DNA from: an uncultured Oscillospiraceae bacterium
Lineage (GTDB): Bacteria > Bacillota > Clostridia > Oscillospirales > Acutalibacteraceae
Assembly: GCA_902489595.1 (NCBI GenBank)
Contig: CABUAS010000061.1
Location: forward strand, 1-11,233
Direction: 5' to 3'
DNA: 11,233 bases
Position 1 is the stretch's first letter; each line of letters starts with the position of its first letter. A program made the translations under genes and the position numbers. Shown piece after piece: positions 1-6,927 of this stretch. The notes under the pieces were generated by a model. It worked only from the letters and a program-made list of their open reading frames with translations, ran no database searches and was not told where the DNA came from.

Positions 1-2177
1 AAATTTCCGAAATATGATATTTCTTCTAATTTCGGCATCATTATATTTTTCAGCCAACAGCATTTGCTAAATGAGCAATCTCCCAATATCTTTAACTGCT
101 CCAAATCAGCATTTGTTAATCGTTTACAATTAGAAAACAATGCCGCTCCTCCTTCTGTCAATGAAGGTACATTCACATCTGTTAAATAAATATTATTGCA
201 AAAGGCATTGTCATCAGCGAAAGTTAATTTAGGTAAGTTTATTTCAGATAGATTTGTAACTAATCCGCTTTTTCCTATATATTCAATATTCGGAGCATTC
301 AAATAAACAATCGGAGCATCAAGCGAAAAATCACCGACAATCTTCAATCCAGGTGCGGAAAAATATTTTAAAGAATAAATATTTTCAAAAGAATTAGCTT
401 CGATTTCTGTTACAGTTTCAGGTAAAACTATTCCTTTTAAATGAGTATCATATTCACCGAATTCTTCAATTTCATCTTCCTCTGTTGTATCAAGAAATGC
501 ATTTTTTGCCACACCCTTTACAACTGTTCCGTTAATTATATCAGGTACTTTAATTTCAATATAATTACCATTTTTTCCTTTACCTGTATATTCAGTAATA
601 TATCCTCTGCTGTCAATTTTAAAATCTGCTTCATCTGCTAAATATTCTTTTTTATATTCCTGTGCAGACGGAACACTTTTGATTTTATCATCAGAATATG
701 AAATTGCTCTTATACAGGTTGTCAAATCTATTTTTATAGGTTTGGTATATAAAGTTCCGTTATTTTTAGATGGATATCTTTCGTCAGCAGTATAATAAAT
801 ATCTGCATTATCTTCAGTTGAAAGTGTTAATTCAAATTCATCATTATATGTTCCTGAAGATATGGAAAAATTCACACTACTGCTTTTTGTGTTTATTCCT
901 GCTATTGCCTGCATTTGCGGCATACCATATCCATAAAACAGTTTTTCTGACTCCGGATTGCCCTGTTGAACAAAGCCGTTCAAATTCTCGTCGGATATTT
1001 CAATCGCACGATAATATTGACTTTTATAATTAATTTCAGATTGAGTTACACAAGAATCTATTAATTTTGATTTAACTTGGCTTATAGATAAATCTTTATC
1101 AACAGTTAATACCATTGCTGCAGCAGAAGTTACGAATGGAGCAGAAAAAGATGTTCCGCTTGCATAATCAGGTTCATCAGAACTTATTGATTTATTGCCC
1201 CATACTTCAACATTGTAACCAGGAGCAACAAAGTCAACCTCTTCACCATAATTTGAAAAGAAAGTACGGTTTCCATTATAATCAATAGAACCAACCGTAA
1301 TAACATTCTCAATATTTGCAGGATAATAATCTGCTGTATCATCACAATAATTTCCGGCAGAAACAATTACGACGACATTATTTTCTAATGCATAATTAAC
1401 AGCTTCGGTTATTAAATCAGATTGTCCTTTTGCACCTAAACTAAGATTAATAATATCAACATTATCATCAACAGCAGTCATAATACACATAGCAACTGAT
1501 GAATCAGTAGCTAATCCTTTTTTATTTAAAGCCTTGTAACCGATTATATTAACGCTATCACTTGTATTATCTAAAATAATACTTGTTATATTTGATCCAT
1601 GATAATTTCCGTGATCCTGTTGAGCAGTTCCTTCAGTGCCGCTGTTAGACAAATTAACACCCGAATCAATTACTCGTCCCGAATCAATAAAATTTTTTAA
1701 ATGAAAATTAATTCCGCCGTCAATTACAGCAACATTAACTTCATTCGTTGAAATATTCTTATTAATATACTCTTTTGCTTCGTCAGAACCCATCATATCA
1801 TTACCGTAGGACAGAGATTGACCCTCCATAATTCCGTCTGTTTCTGCCCACTGAACATAATTGAGAGAGTTATAATAATCAAGCGCCACATTTGCAGAGG
1901 TGATATCTGAATACTGATAAATGAATATTTTATCTGTTCCCCTAACAAACTGAGCATCACCGTATGTATCAGGCTTACGGTTTGCTTTTACAATAATTCT
2001 GCACTCAGCAGAGTCTTCAAATTCTTTTCCGCTTTCAGCCTCCTCCTGATACAGTTCGGATAATTCTTCAACAACCGCATCAATGGAATTGCCTGTTGCG
2101 GCAAAGGTTGGCAAAACAAAGCTGATTGATGCAATCAGTATTGCCATTGAACATATTATACTTATTATCTTTTTCAT
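1..2177 (-). CDS. Secreted S8 subtilisin-like serine protease with chitobiase-like domain and BspA-type leucine-rich repeats (3' end outside window)
   Basis: An open frame of 725 codons runs from ATG at 2177 off the left edge, so the C-terminus is missing. Residues 1-27 form a signal peptide (MKKIISIICSMAILIASISF, then an AxA-like site near PTFAA). Residues about 30-140 look like a propeptide. The S8 catalytic domain follows, with the triad and oxyanion residues readable: D153 in AVIDGGI, H193 in YHGSNIT, N276 in SAGNY and S343 in GTSFSAP. Residues about 435-512 resemble a chitobiase/hexosaminidase C-terminal-type beta-sandwich (IYYTADERYPS, then TTCIRAIS). From about 535 to the edge there are BspA/LRR_5-type repeats (NAFLDTT, GIVLPETVTEIEANSF, NAFCNNIYLTDV). 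The ribosome binding site AGGGG lies 7 bases before the ATG. The gene follows the GH30 gene by 31 bases with no terminator between. The protein is probably exported or surface-attached and cleaves extracellular protein. Substrate and anchoring signal cannot be seen. Codon use becomes more AT-rich after about codon 130. Confidence 0.9.
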   Translation of the reverse strand, partial: MKKIISIICSMAILIASISFVLPTFAATGNSIDAVVEELSELYQEEAESGKEFEDSAECRIIVKANRKPDTYGDAQFVRGTDKIFIYQYSDITSANVALDYYNSLNYVQWAETDGIMEGQSLSYGNDMMGSDEAKEYINKNISTNEVNVAVIDGGINFHLKNFIDSGRVIDSGVNLSNSGTEGTAQQDHGNYHGSNITSIILDNTSDSVNIIGYKALNKKGLATDSSVAMCIMTAVDDNVDIINLSLGAKGQSDLITEAVNYALENNVVVIVSAGNYCDDTADYYPANIENVITVGSIDYNGNRTFFSNYGEEVDFVAPGYNVEVWGNKSISSDEPDYASGTSFSAPFVTSAAAMVLTVDKDLSISQVKSKLIDSCVTQSEINYKSQYYRAIEISDENLNGFVQQGNPESEKLFYGYGMPQMQAIAGINTKSSSVNFSISSGTYNDEFELTLSTEDNADIYYTADERYPSKNNGTLYTKPIKIDLTTCIRAISYSDDKIKSVPSAQEYKKEYLADEADFKIDSRGYITEYTGKGKNGNYIEIKVPDIINGTVVKGVAKNAFLDTTEEDEIEEFGEYDTHLKGIVLPETVTEIEANSFENIYSLKYFSAPGLKIVGDFSLDAPIVYLNAPNIEYIGKSGLVTNLSEINLPKLTFADDNAFCNNIYLTDVNVPSLTEGGAALFSNCKRLTNADLEQLKILGDCSFSKCCWLKNIMMPKLEEISYFGN

Positions 2178-2179
2178 AA

Positions 2180-2200
2180 AATTACCCCTGAAAAGTAATT
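2180..2200 (-). promoter_or_regulatory. Small hairpin placing the protease ribosome binding site in its loop
   Basis: On the minus strand AATTAC (2200-2195) pairs with GTAATT (2185-2180) around a 9-base loop. The loop holds most of the AGGGG ribosome binding site (2189-2185) of the S8 protease gene. The stem is six mostly A-T pairs and would be weak. It could slightly modulate initiation or be accidental. There is no T-tract, so it is not a terminator. Confidence 0.25.
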
Positions 2201-2208
2201 ATTAAAAA

Positions 2209-3732
2209 TTACTTTGAAAAAATAAATGTATTAATGGAATTTGACCCGATTTCATAAGTTTTGCTTGTTTCACCATTATATGTTTCTGCACAATTATTAT
2301 TTTCGTCAGTAGTGTAAATCTGAACAGAGCTGTAACCGCTATCATTAATTTTCAAGCTTCTTCCCTTACCTTCGTTTACAACTACAAGAACAATTTTGCC
2401 GTCAGGCGTTTTGAATGCAGTTTCATTAACAAGCTCTCTGAAATGAACACCGTCGTCATCTTTAGCTGCTGCAACAGTAAATACACCATCGCCGCAGTCA
2501 ATCAGCTTAGAGCCTGTAGGCACAAATCGGCTGAAATGCTGATAACCGTAATATCTTGATGCAATATAATAATCATTCATATTTTCTTTATCGGCAACCA
2601 AAAGTCCGTCTGAATAATCCTTTCCGTCTTCGGGATTAACGCCCTTTTCGTTGATTGCTACCCAGTTTGACCAACTGTTAACCTTTGTAGTGCCGACATC
2701 CTGCGAAATTACCCTTGCTATACGAAGCGCAGTACGAAGCTCTGATGCCTCACCCTCCGTCGGCAGTTCACACCACTCGCTCATATCAAAACGAATATCA
2801 ACATTTTCCTTTGCCCATTTGCCGAACTTTGCTTTTTTAATCTGGTCATTATCATTGAAATACGAATGATAAGAATTTGCACCCATTACGCTTTTAATTT
2901 CATCATCGCCTGCAAGCATATTGTAATAATCCTTGGCAGTATCGCCGATGCTTCCGCTTTCAAGCACATAAAGCTTAACATCAAGACCTCGTTTAATAAT
3001 TTCCTGAGCAAAAAGTTTAATAAGGGCGGCAGCCTGCTCTTTTTCATAATGACAGCCTTCCTGTGCAACATATTCGCCGCCCCAGCCCCACTGCGGTTCA
3101 TTAATAGGTGAAATATATTTTACAGGAATACCCTGTTCTATAAAATGCTCGGTTATATCAAGAAAATAATTTACATAATCCTGATAACGGCTTTCATCTA
3201 TATTTGAGACGCCGTCACCGCTGTCTGCACCGCTTGACTGACCGTTAATACACATTGAGAAATGTGGTGAATTAGCAAACAGAATTACAGTGTCAACATT
3301 GTATTTAAGCGCCTCATTAAGCATTGCCATTGAGTTTGCGTCTCTGCTCCAGTCGTACTCATAACTGCCTGTTTCTTCATTATAAACAAGAAAACTTTCG
3401 CCGAGTCTGAACTGATTATCAACACGATTGTTGGCAGGGTCATAGCCGCCGTAAAGACAATAGCGATATATATTCAGATTAAGACCTTCTTCTGAAAACA
3501 AAAGCCTTGCAACCTCTTGGCGTGTTGCTTCATCTTTAATATCATCTGCCCACCAGCAGTCGGAAGTGCCCCAACCGTAAAAATCGCCGATTTCTTTATT
3601 TTCATTAATTTTCACAGTCAAATCACAACTTTTGGATGCGCCGTAATAAATTCCGCCGGCAGATGCAATCAATGCAATTATTATTACAAAAACAAGTAAA
3701 ACTCTAAGAATAATTTTTAATGGCTTTTTCAT
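2209..3732 (-). CDS. GH30-family glycoside hydrolase, endo-beta-1,6-galactanase-like, exported
   Basis: This 507-residue protein looks like a complete retaining glycosidase of family GH30: a (beta/alpha)8 barrel plus a beta-sandwich tail. Residues 7-31 are a hydrophobic N-terminal segment after a KKPLK start, acting as a signal peptide or membrane anchor; no lipobox is seen. The expected acid/base is E212 in SPINEPQW and the nucleophile E319 in FDMSEW. GWGTS-CWWA at 53-62 resembles the signature of endo-beta-1,6-galactanases (subfamily GH30_5), and W214, W216 and H289 fit a sugar-binding cleft. The C-terminal sandwich spans about 400-507 and ends in NTFIFSK. The start has a strong GGAGG site 7 bases upstream and its own promoter at 3763-3791. 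The gene is probably co-transcribed with the S8 protease. Family assignment is firm; the substrate (beta-1,6-galactan side chains of arabinogalactan) is inferred from motif resemblance, and a glucosidase or xylanase of GH30 is the alternative. Confidence 0.9.
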   Translation of the reverse strand: MKKPLKIILRVLLVFVIIIALIASAGGIYYGASKSCDLTVKINENKEIGDFYGWGTSDCWWADDIKDEATRQEVARLLFSEEGLNLNIYRYCLYGGYDPANNRVDNQFRLGESFLVYNEETGSYEYDWSRDANSMAMLNEALKYNVDTVILFANSPHFSMCINGQSSGADSGDGVSNIDESRYQDYVNYFLDITEHFIEQGIPVKYISPINEPQWGWGGEYVAQEGCHYEKEQAAALIKLFAQEIIKRGLDVKLYVLESGSIGDTAKDYYNMLAGDDEIKSVMGANSYHSYFNDNDQIKKAKFGKWAKENVDIRFDMSEWCELPTEGEASELRTALRIARVISQDVGTTKVNSWSNWVAINEKGVNPEDGKDYSDGLLVADKENMNDYYIASRYYGYQHFSRFVPTGSKLIDCGDGVFTVAAAKDDDGVHFRELVNETAFKTPDGKIVLVVVNEGKGRSLKINDSGYSSVQIYTTDENNNCAETYNGETSKTYEIGSNSINTFIFSK

Positions 3733-3754
3733 ATGAATACCTCCAAATTTCCTA

Positions 3755-3783
3755 TTGATTTTATTATAAACAAGTGCTAAAAT
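3755..3783 (+). promoter_or_regulatory. Sigma-A promoter with extended -10 for tRNA-Leu
   Basis: On the plus strand TTGATT (-35, 3755-3760), 17 bases, then TAAAAT (-10, 3778-3783) preceded by TGC, an extended -10 motif. The predicted start near 3790 leaves a leader of about 18 bases before the tRNA 5' end at 3808. It overlaps the minus-strand promoter at 3763-3791 almost completely. TATAAA at 3792-3797 is a possible second -10 but has no matching -35. Confidence 0.65.
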
Positions 3784-3791
3784 GTAGTCAA
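3763..3791 (-). promoter_or_regulatory. Sigma-A promoter of the GH30-protease pair
   Basis: On the minus strand TTGACT (-35, 3791-3786), a 17-base spacer and a perfect TATAAT (-10, 3768-3763) are present. Transcription should begin near 3756, giving a leader of about 24 bases that carries the GGAGG ribosome binding site. The element lies within the oppositely directed tRNA promoter. Confidence 0.8.
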
Positions 3792-3807
3792 TATAAATTT
3801 AATATAC

Positions 3808-3892
3808 GCACCTGTGGCGGAATAGGCAGACGCGCCAGATTTAGGATCTGGTATCGAGAGATGTGCAGGTTCAATTCCTGTCAGGTGCACCA
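3808..3892 (+). tRNA. tRNA-Leu, anticodon UAG
   Basis: The cloverleaf reads directly from the sequence. The acceptor stem is GCACCTG (3808-3814) paired with CAGGTGC (3882-3888), followed by discriminator A3889 and encoded CCA (3890-3892). The anticodon stem is CCAGA/TCTGG (3835-3839 and 3847-3851), with loop TTTAGGA giving anticodon TAG at 3842-3844, which reads CUA and other CUN leucine codons. A long variable arm typical of tRNA-Leu follows, then a T arm with TTCAATT between GCAGG and CCTGT. It is the only plus-strand gene and is followed directly by a terminator. Confidence 0.97.
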
Positions 3893-3900
3893 ATATAACA

Positions 3901-3945
3901 GAGTATCCTTATCGGATTTTAAATCCAATAGGGACACTCCTTTTT
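3901..3945 (+). terminator. Rho-independent terminator of tRNA-Leu
   Basis: A long imperfect inverted repeat spans 3901-3939. GAGT pairs with ACTC, TCCTTAT with ATAGGGA and GGATT with AATCC, with two mismatched positions. TTTTT follows at 3941-3945 on the plus strand. On the minus strand the same hairpin is followed by TGTTATATT with no T-tract, so it should stop the tRNA transcript efficiently but the converging comF transcript only weakly. Confidence 0.85.
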
Positions 3946-3960
3946 ATAATATTTATATCT

Positions 3961-4668
3961 TTATTTATGACTTTTGCGTTTTACCACTGCAATGGTGACG
4001 CAGTAAACGGCTTTTGCACCGTAGGCTTTAAGTGTAAGTGCAACCGATGAGAGCGTTGCGCCTGTAGTTTTGACATCGTCAACCAGAAGAATTGTTTTGC
4101 CAAGAACATCAACGTTTTTAGCAAGGTCAAACGCATCATACATATTTACAAAACGCTCTGTTACCGACTGCCGTTTCTGCGCCTTGGTTTTTCTTTTCTT
4201 AATAACCAAATCACAAAAAGGAATATCACATTCTTTTGATACGACTTTGGCAAGCAGTTCTGACTGATTGAATTCCCTCTTTATTTCATCGCTTTTTCGC
4301 ATGGGAACATAAGTAACACAATCAAAATCAATGAGCGTATAATACTTTTTAACTGTATCGGCAAGGATTTTGCCGTAACTTTCTGCGAGAAAAGGCATAG
4401 AACGCATTTTGAAATTAAGTATCCCCTGCTGAATCTGCCCTTCATAATAAAATGGTGCAATTACCGCTTTATACTCACGGATTTTCTGACGTTTTTTACA
4501 GATACATTCATGCTTGTTACAACCGCATTTCGGGCAGAACGGCGGTTCTATAACAGGCAAACCAACGCAGTTTTCACACAAATCTTTATCAAATTCAATA
4601 ACTTCACCGCAGATGCTGCACCTTTTTGGAAACAGTGCCGTCTGCATTAATTTAAGCACATCTTTCAT
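3961..4668 (-). CDS. comF: ComF-family phosphoribosyltransferase-like protein
   Basis: This 235-residue protein has the usual ComF layout. An N-terminal zinc-ribbon region is rich in paired cysteines (C17/C20, C31/C34, C45/C48, then C50, C55 and C57). A type I phosphoribosyltransferase fold carries the PRPP-binding loop LLVDDVKTTGAT at 194-205, with the acidic pair D197-D198. The family pattern RKTKAQKRQSVTERFVNMYDAF covers 159-180. ComF proteins are cytosolic and in Bacillus are needed for handling incoming single-stranded DNA during transformation; many Clostridia keep the gene without proven competence. The ATG overlaps the stop of the ComEA-like gene (ATGA), and no strong ribosome binding site precedes it, so translation is probably coupled. 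It is the last gene of the long minus-strand run and faces the tRNA terminator. Confidence 0.92.
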   Translation of the reverse strand: MKDVLKLMQTALFPKRCSICGEVIEFDKDLCENCVGLPVIEPPFCPKCGCNKHECICKKRQKIREYKAVIAPFYYEGQIQQGILNFKMRSMPFLAESYGKILADTVKKYYTLIDFDCVTYVPMRKSDEIKREFNQSELLAKVVSKECDIPFCDLVIKKRKTKAQKRQSVTERFVNMYDAFDLAKNVDVLGKTILLVDDVKTTGATLSSVALTLKAYGAKAVYCVTIAVVKRKSHK

Positions 4669-5099
4669 ACTGTAATATTATCTTTGATACTGTCGTAAAA
4701 TTTATCACTGATACCGCTTATATTTTTAATTTCTTCTGTGCTCGTATAACTGCCGATTACATTTCTGTAAGCAATAATTGCATTAGCCTTACTTTCACCG
4801 ATACCTTTAATCTTCATTAAATCTTTCGCAGAACAGGTATTGATATTGACAACAATATTCGGGTCTTTTTCAATTTTTGAAGAAGATTGGGTTGAACTGT
4901 TTTCTGATGATTCAGCTGAGTTTTGAAGAAGTGTAACCGATGAAGTATTTTCTGAAGATTCTGTTTTTGAAACTGTTTTCGGCTGTGACGCCGCAATATA
5001 AATAATTAAAATACCGACAATAATTAACGCAATGCCTATCAATATCCGTGACTGACGCTTATCGCTTATTACCGTACTTTTTGTTTGCTTTTCTGCCAT
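4665..5099 (-). CDS. ComEA-like membrane-anchored helix-hairpin-helix DNA-binding protein
   Basis: This 144-residue protein has a basic cytosolic N-terminus, one transmembrane helix (about 19-37) and a Ser/Thr/Glu-rich flexible linker (about 42-77). A C-terminal helix-hairpin-helix pair (about 84-144) opens with VVNINTCSAKDL and carries hairpins GIGESKANAI (99-108) and GISDKFYDSI (129-138). This is the ComEA arrangement, in which the outward-facing domain binds double-stranded DNA for uptake. It lacks the additional SLBB-type domain found in Bacillus ComEA, so it is a short form. The start lies 41 bases inside the preceding YgiQ gene, no clear ribosome binding site is seen and no alternative ATG exists in the N-terminus; coupling to YgiQ translation is likely. 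The adjacent comF supports a competence-related role, but no comEC lies in the window. Confidence 0.85.
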   Translation of the reverse strand: MAEKQTKSTVISDKRQSRILIGIALIIVGILIIYIAASQPKTVSKTESSENTSSVTLLQNSAESSENSSTQSSSKIEKDPNIVVNINTCSAKDLMKIKGIGESKANAIIAYRNVIGSYTSTEEIKNISGISDKFYDSIKDNITV

Positions 5100-6927
5100 A
5101 TCTACTGTAACCGTTTTGCTTTTTATTATATTTTGCCTGTGAACCGCTTATAAGGCAATTTTTGCCCGAGCCTATCAAATCAGTTCTGTGTGCCCTGCGG
5201 AGCGCCTCTTCGCAAAGTTTATAATTCCTGCCGTCATAATACTGCAAAAGCGCCCTTTGCATTGCCTTATCGTGAGGAGTTTTGGCAACATAAACTTTTT
5301 CCATTGTATAGGGGTCAAGTTCCGTATAAAACATACATGTTGAAATCGTGCCGGGAGTCGGGTAAAAATCCTGCACCTGCTCGGGTCTGATATTATGCTT
5401 TTTAAGAAATACTGCCAGTTCGATTGCATCATCAAGAGTTGAGCCGGGGTGGCTTGACATAAGATACGGCACAAGATACTGCTCTTTATGCACCTGACCC
5501 GTATATCTGAAATAACGCTTTGAAAATTCGATATACGCCTCAATATGAGGCTTTCCCATTTTATCAAGAACTGCGGCACTGCAATGCTCGGGGGCAACTT
5601 TTAACTGACCCGAAACGTGGTGTTCAACAAGTTCACGAAAGAACGTATCGTCTTTATCCTGCAAAAGATAATCATATCTTATTCCGCTGCGGATAAAGAC
5701 TTTTTTTATATTAGGAAGTGAACGGACACTGCGCAGAATATCAAGATATTCGCTGTGATCTGCAATCAGATTCGGACACGGCTTTGGAGCAAGACATTTT
5801 TTCCCTTTGCACAGGCCGTGTTCAAGCTGAAATTCACATGACGGCTTTCTGAAATTTGCAGTAGGACCGCCTATATCGTGAATATATCCTTTGAAATTTT
5901 TAAGTGTTGTAAGCAGTTTTGCCTCTTTGATAATGCTTTCTTTACTGCGTGAAGTAACATATCTGCCCTGATGAAACTGAATGGAACAGAAATTGCAGGC
6001 ACCGTAACAACCACGGTTGTGAGTAATTGAAAACTCAACTTCCTGAATACCGGGAACACCTCCCTGACTTTCATAAATCGGATGATATGTACGCATATAA
6101 GGCAGGTCGTAAACTGCGTCAAGTTCTTCGGTTGTCAGCGGAGTCATGGGAACATTCTGAACAAGCATAAGTTTGCCGTGCTTCTGGCGGACTGCCCTTC
6201 CCCTTATATGATCCTGCTCGTCCTGTTCTATTCGGACAGATTTAGCATATTCCTTTTTTGAATTTATACAGTTTTCAAATGAGGGTACTTCAACACCGTC
6301 ATACGGTGTATTGCGAACATCAACTGCATAACAAGTTCCTTTAATATCTGTTAAATCAGAAATACTTTCGCCGTTATTGAGCCTGTCCGCAATTTCAACA
6401 ATCTGCTTTTCCCCCATACCGTAAATGAGCAAATCCGCTTTGGAATCAAGCAAAACAGACGGCTTAATTTCATCTGCCCAGTAATCATAATGGGCAAAAC
6501 GGCGAAGAGAGGCTTCAAGACCGCCGAGAATGATAGGACTTTCGGGATAAAGCCGCCTTACTATATTTGAATAAACGGTAACAGCCCTGTCGGGTCTTTT
6601 ACCTGACTTACCGCCTACGGTGTAAGCGTCATCGTGGCGTAATTTTTTAGATGCGGTATAATGAGCAACCATTGAATCAATATTACCCGATGTGATTAGA
6701 AAACCAAGCCTCGGAGTGCCGAAACGCTTAAAATCGTTATCATTATGCCAATTAGGCTGACTTAAAATTGCAACCTTATAACCTGCATTTTCAAGCACTC
6801 TTGAAATGATTGAAACGCCGAAAGACGGGTGATCAACATAAGAATCACCCGTTATATATACAAAATCAACGCTGTTCCAGCCTCTGTCTTTACAGTCTTG
6901 AACACTAATCGGTAAAAAATTATTCAT
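5059..6927 (-). CDS. YgiQ-family radical SAM protein
   Basis: This 622-residue protein belongs to the YgiQ family of large radical SAM proteins. The 4Fe-4S cluster motif C307-x3-C311-x2-C314 (RGCYGACNFCSI) is intact. The N-terminal region (1-290) has the family features GDSYVDHPSFG (27-37) and ILGGLEASLRR (133-143), and resembles a B12-binding-like domain. A further cysteine group at C364, C373, C378 and C384 is typical of the family. The region from about 505 to 595 (QVQDFYPTPGTIST, MEKVYVAKTPHDKAMQRAL) matches the C-terminal domain known as DUF3362. The tail from about 598 is basic and low in complexity. No reaction has been established for the family, so the substrate is unknown. The start overlaps the ftsK stop by 8 bases and has GGAG 6 bases upstream. 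Confidence 0.93.
   Translation of the reverse strand: MNNFLPISVQDCKDRGWNSVDFVYITGDSYVDHPSFGVSIISRVLENAGYKVAILSQPNWHNDNDFKRFGTPRLGFLITSGNIDSMVAHYTASKKLRHDDAYTVGGKSGKRPDRAVTVYSNIVRRLYPESPIILGGLEASLRRFAHYDYWADEIKPSVLLDSKADLLIYGMGEKQIVEIADRLNNGESISDLTDIKGTCYAVDVRNTPYDGVEVPSFENCINSKKEYAKSVRIEQDEQDHIRGRAVRQKHGKLMLVQNVPMTPLTTEELDAVYDLPYMRTYHPIYESQGGVPGIQEVEFSITHNRGCYGACNFCSIQFHQGRYVTSRSKESIIKEAKLLTTLKNFKGYIHDIGGPTANFRKPSCEFQLEHGLCKGKKCLAPKPCPNLIADHSEYLDILRSVRSLPNIKKVFIRSGIRYDYLLQDKDDTFFRELVEHHVSGQLKVAPEHCSAAVLDKMGKPHIEAYIEFSKRYFRYTGQVHKEQYLVPYLMSSHPGSTLDDAIELAVFLKKHNIRPEQVQDFYPTPGTISTCMFYTELDPYTMEKVYVAKTPHDKAMQRALLQYYDGRNYKLCEEALRRAHRTDLIGSGKNCLISGSQAKYNKKQNGYSRYGRKANKKYGNKR

Noticed and set aside
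441..1033. Short plus-strand open frames opposite the protease gene
   Set aside because: They have no ribosome binding sites or recognisable motifs, and they lie antisense to a clear S8/LRR coding frame.
3808..3892. tRNA-Leu as an attachment site for an integrated island carrying the GH30 and protease genes
   Set aside because: The accessory genes lie on the 5' side of the tRNA. There is no integrase, and I saw no repeat of the tRNA 3' end elsewhere in the window.
5175..5597. 140-codon minus-strand open frame inside the YgiQ gene
   Set aside because: It lies wholly within the conserved C-terminal half of the radical SAM gene in another frame, and its translation resembles no known family.
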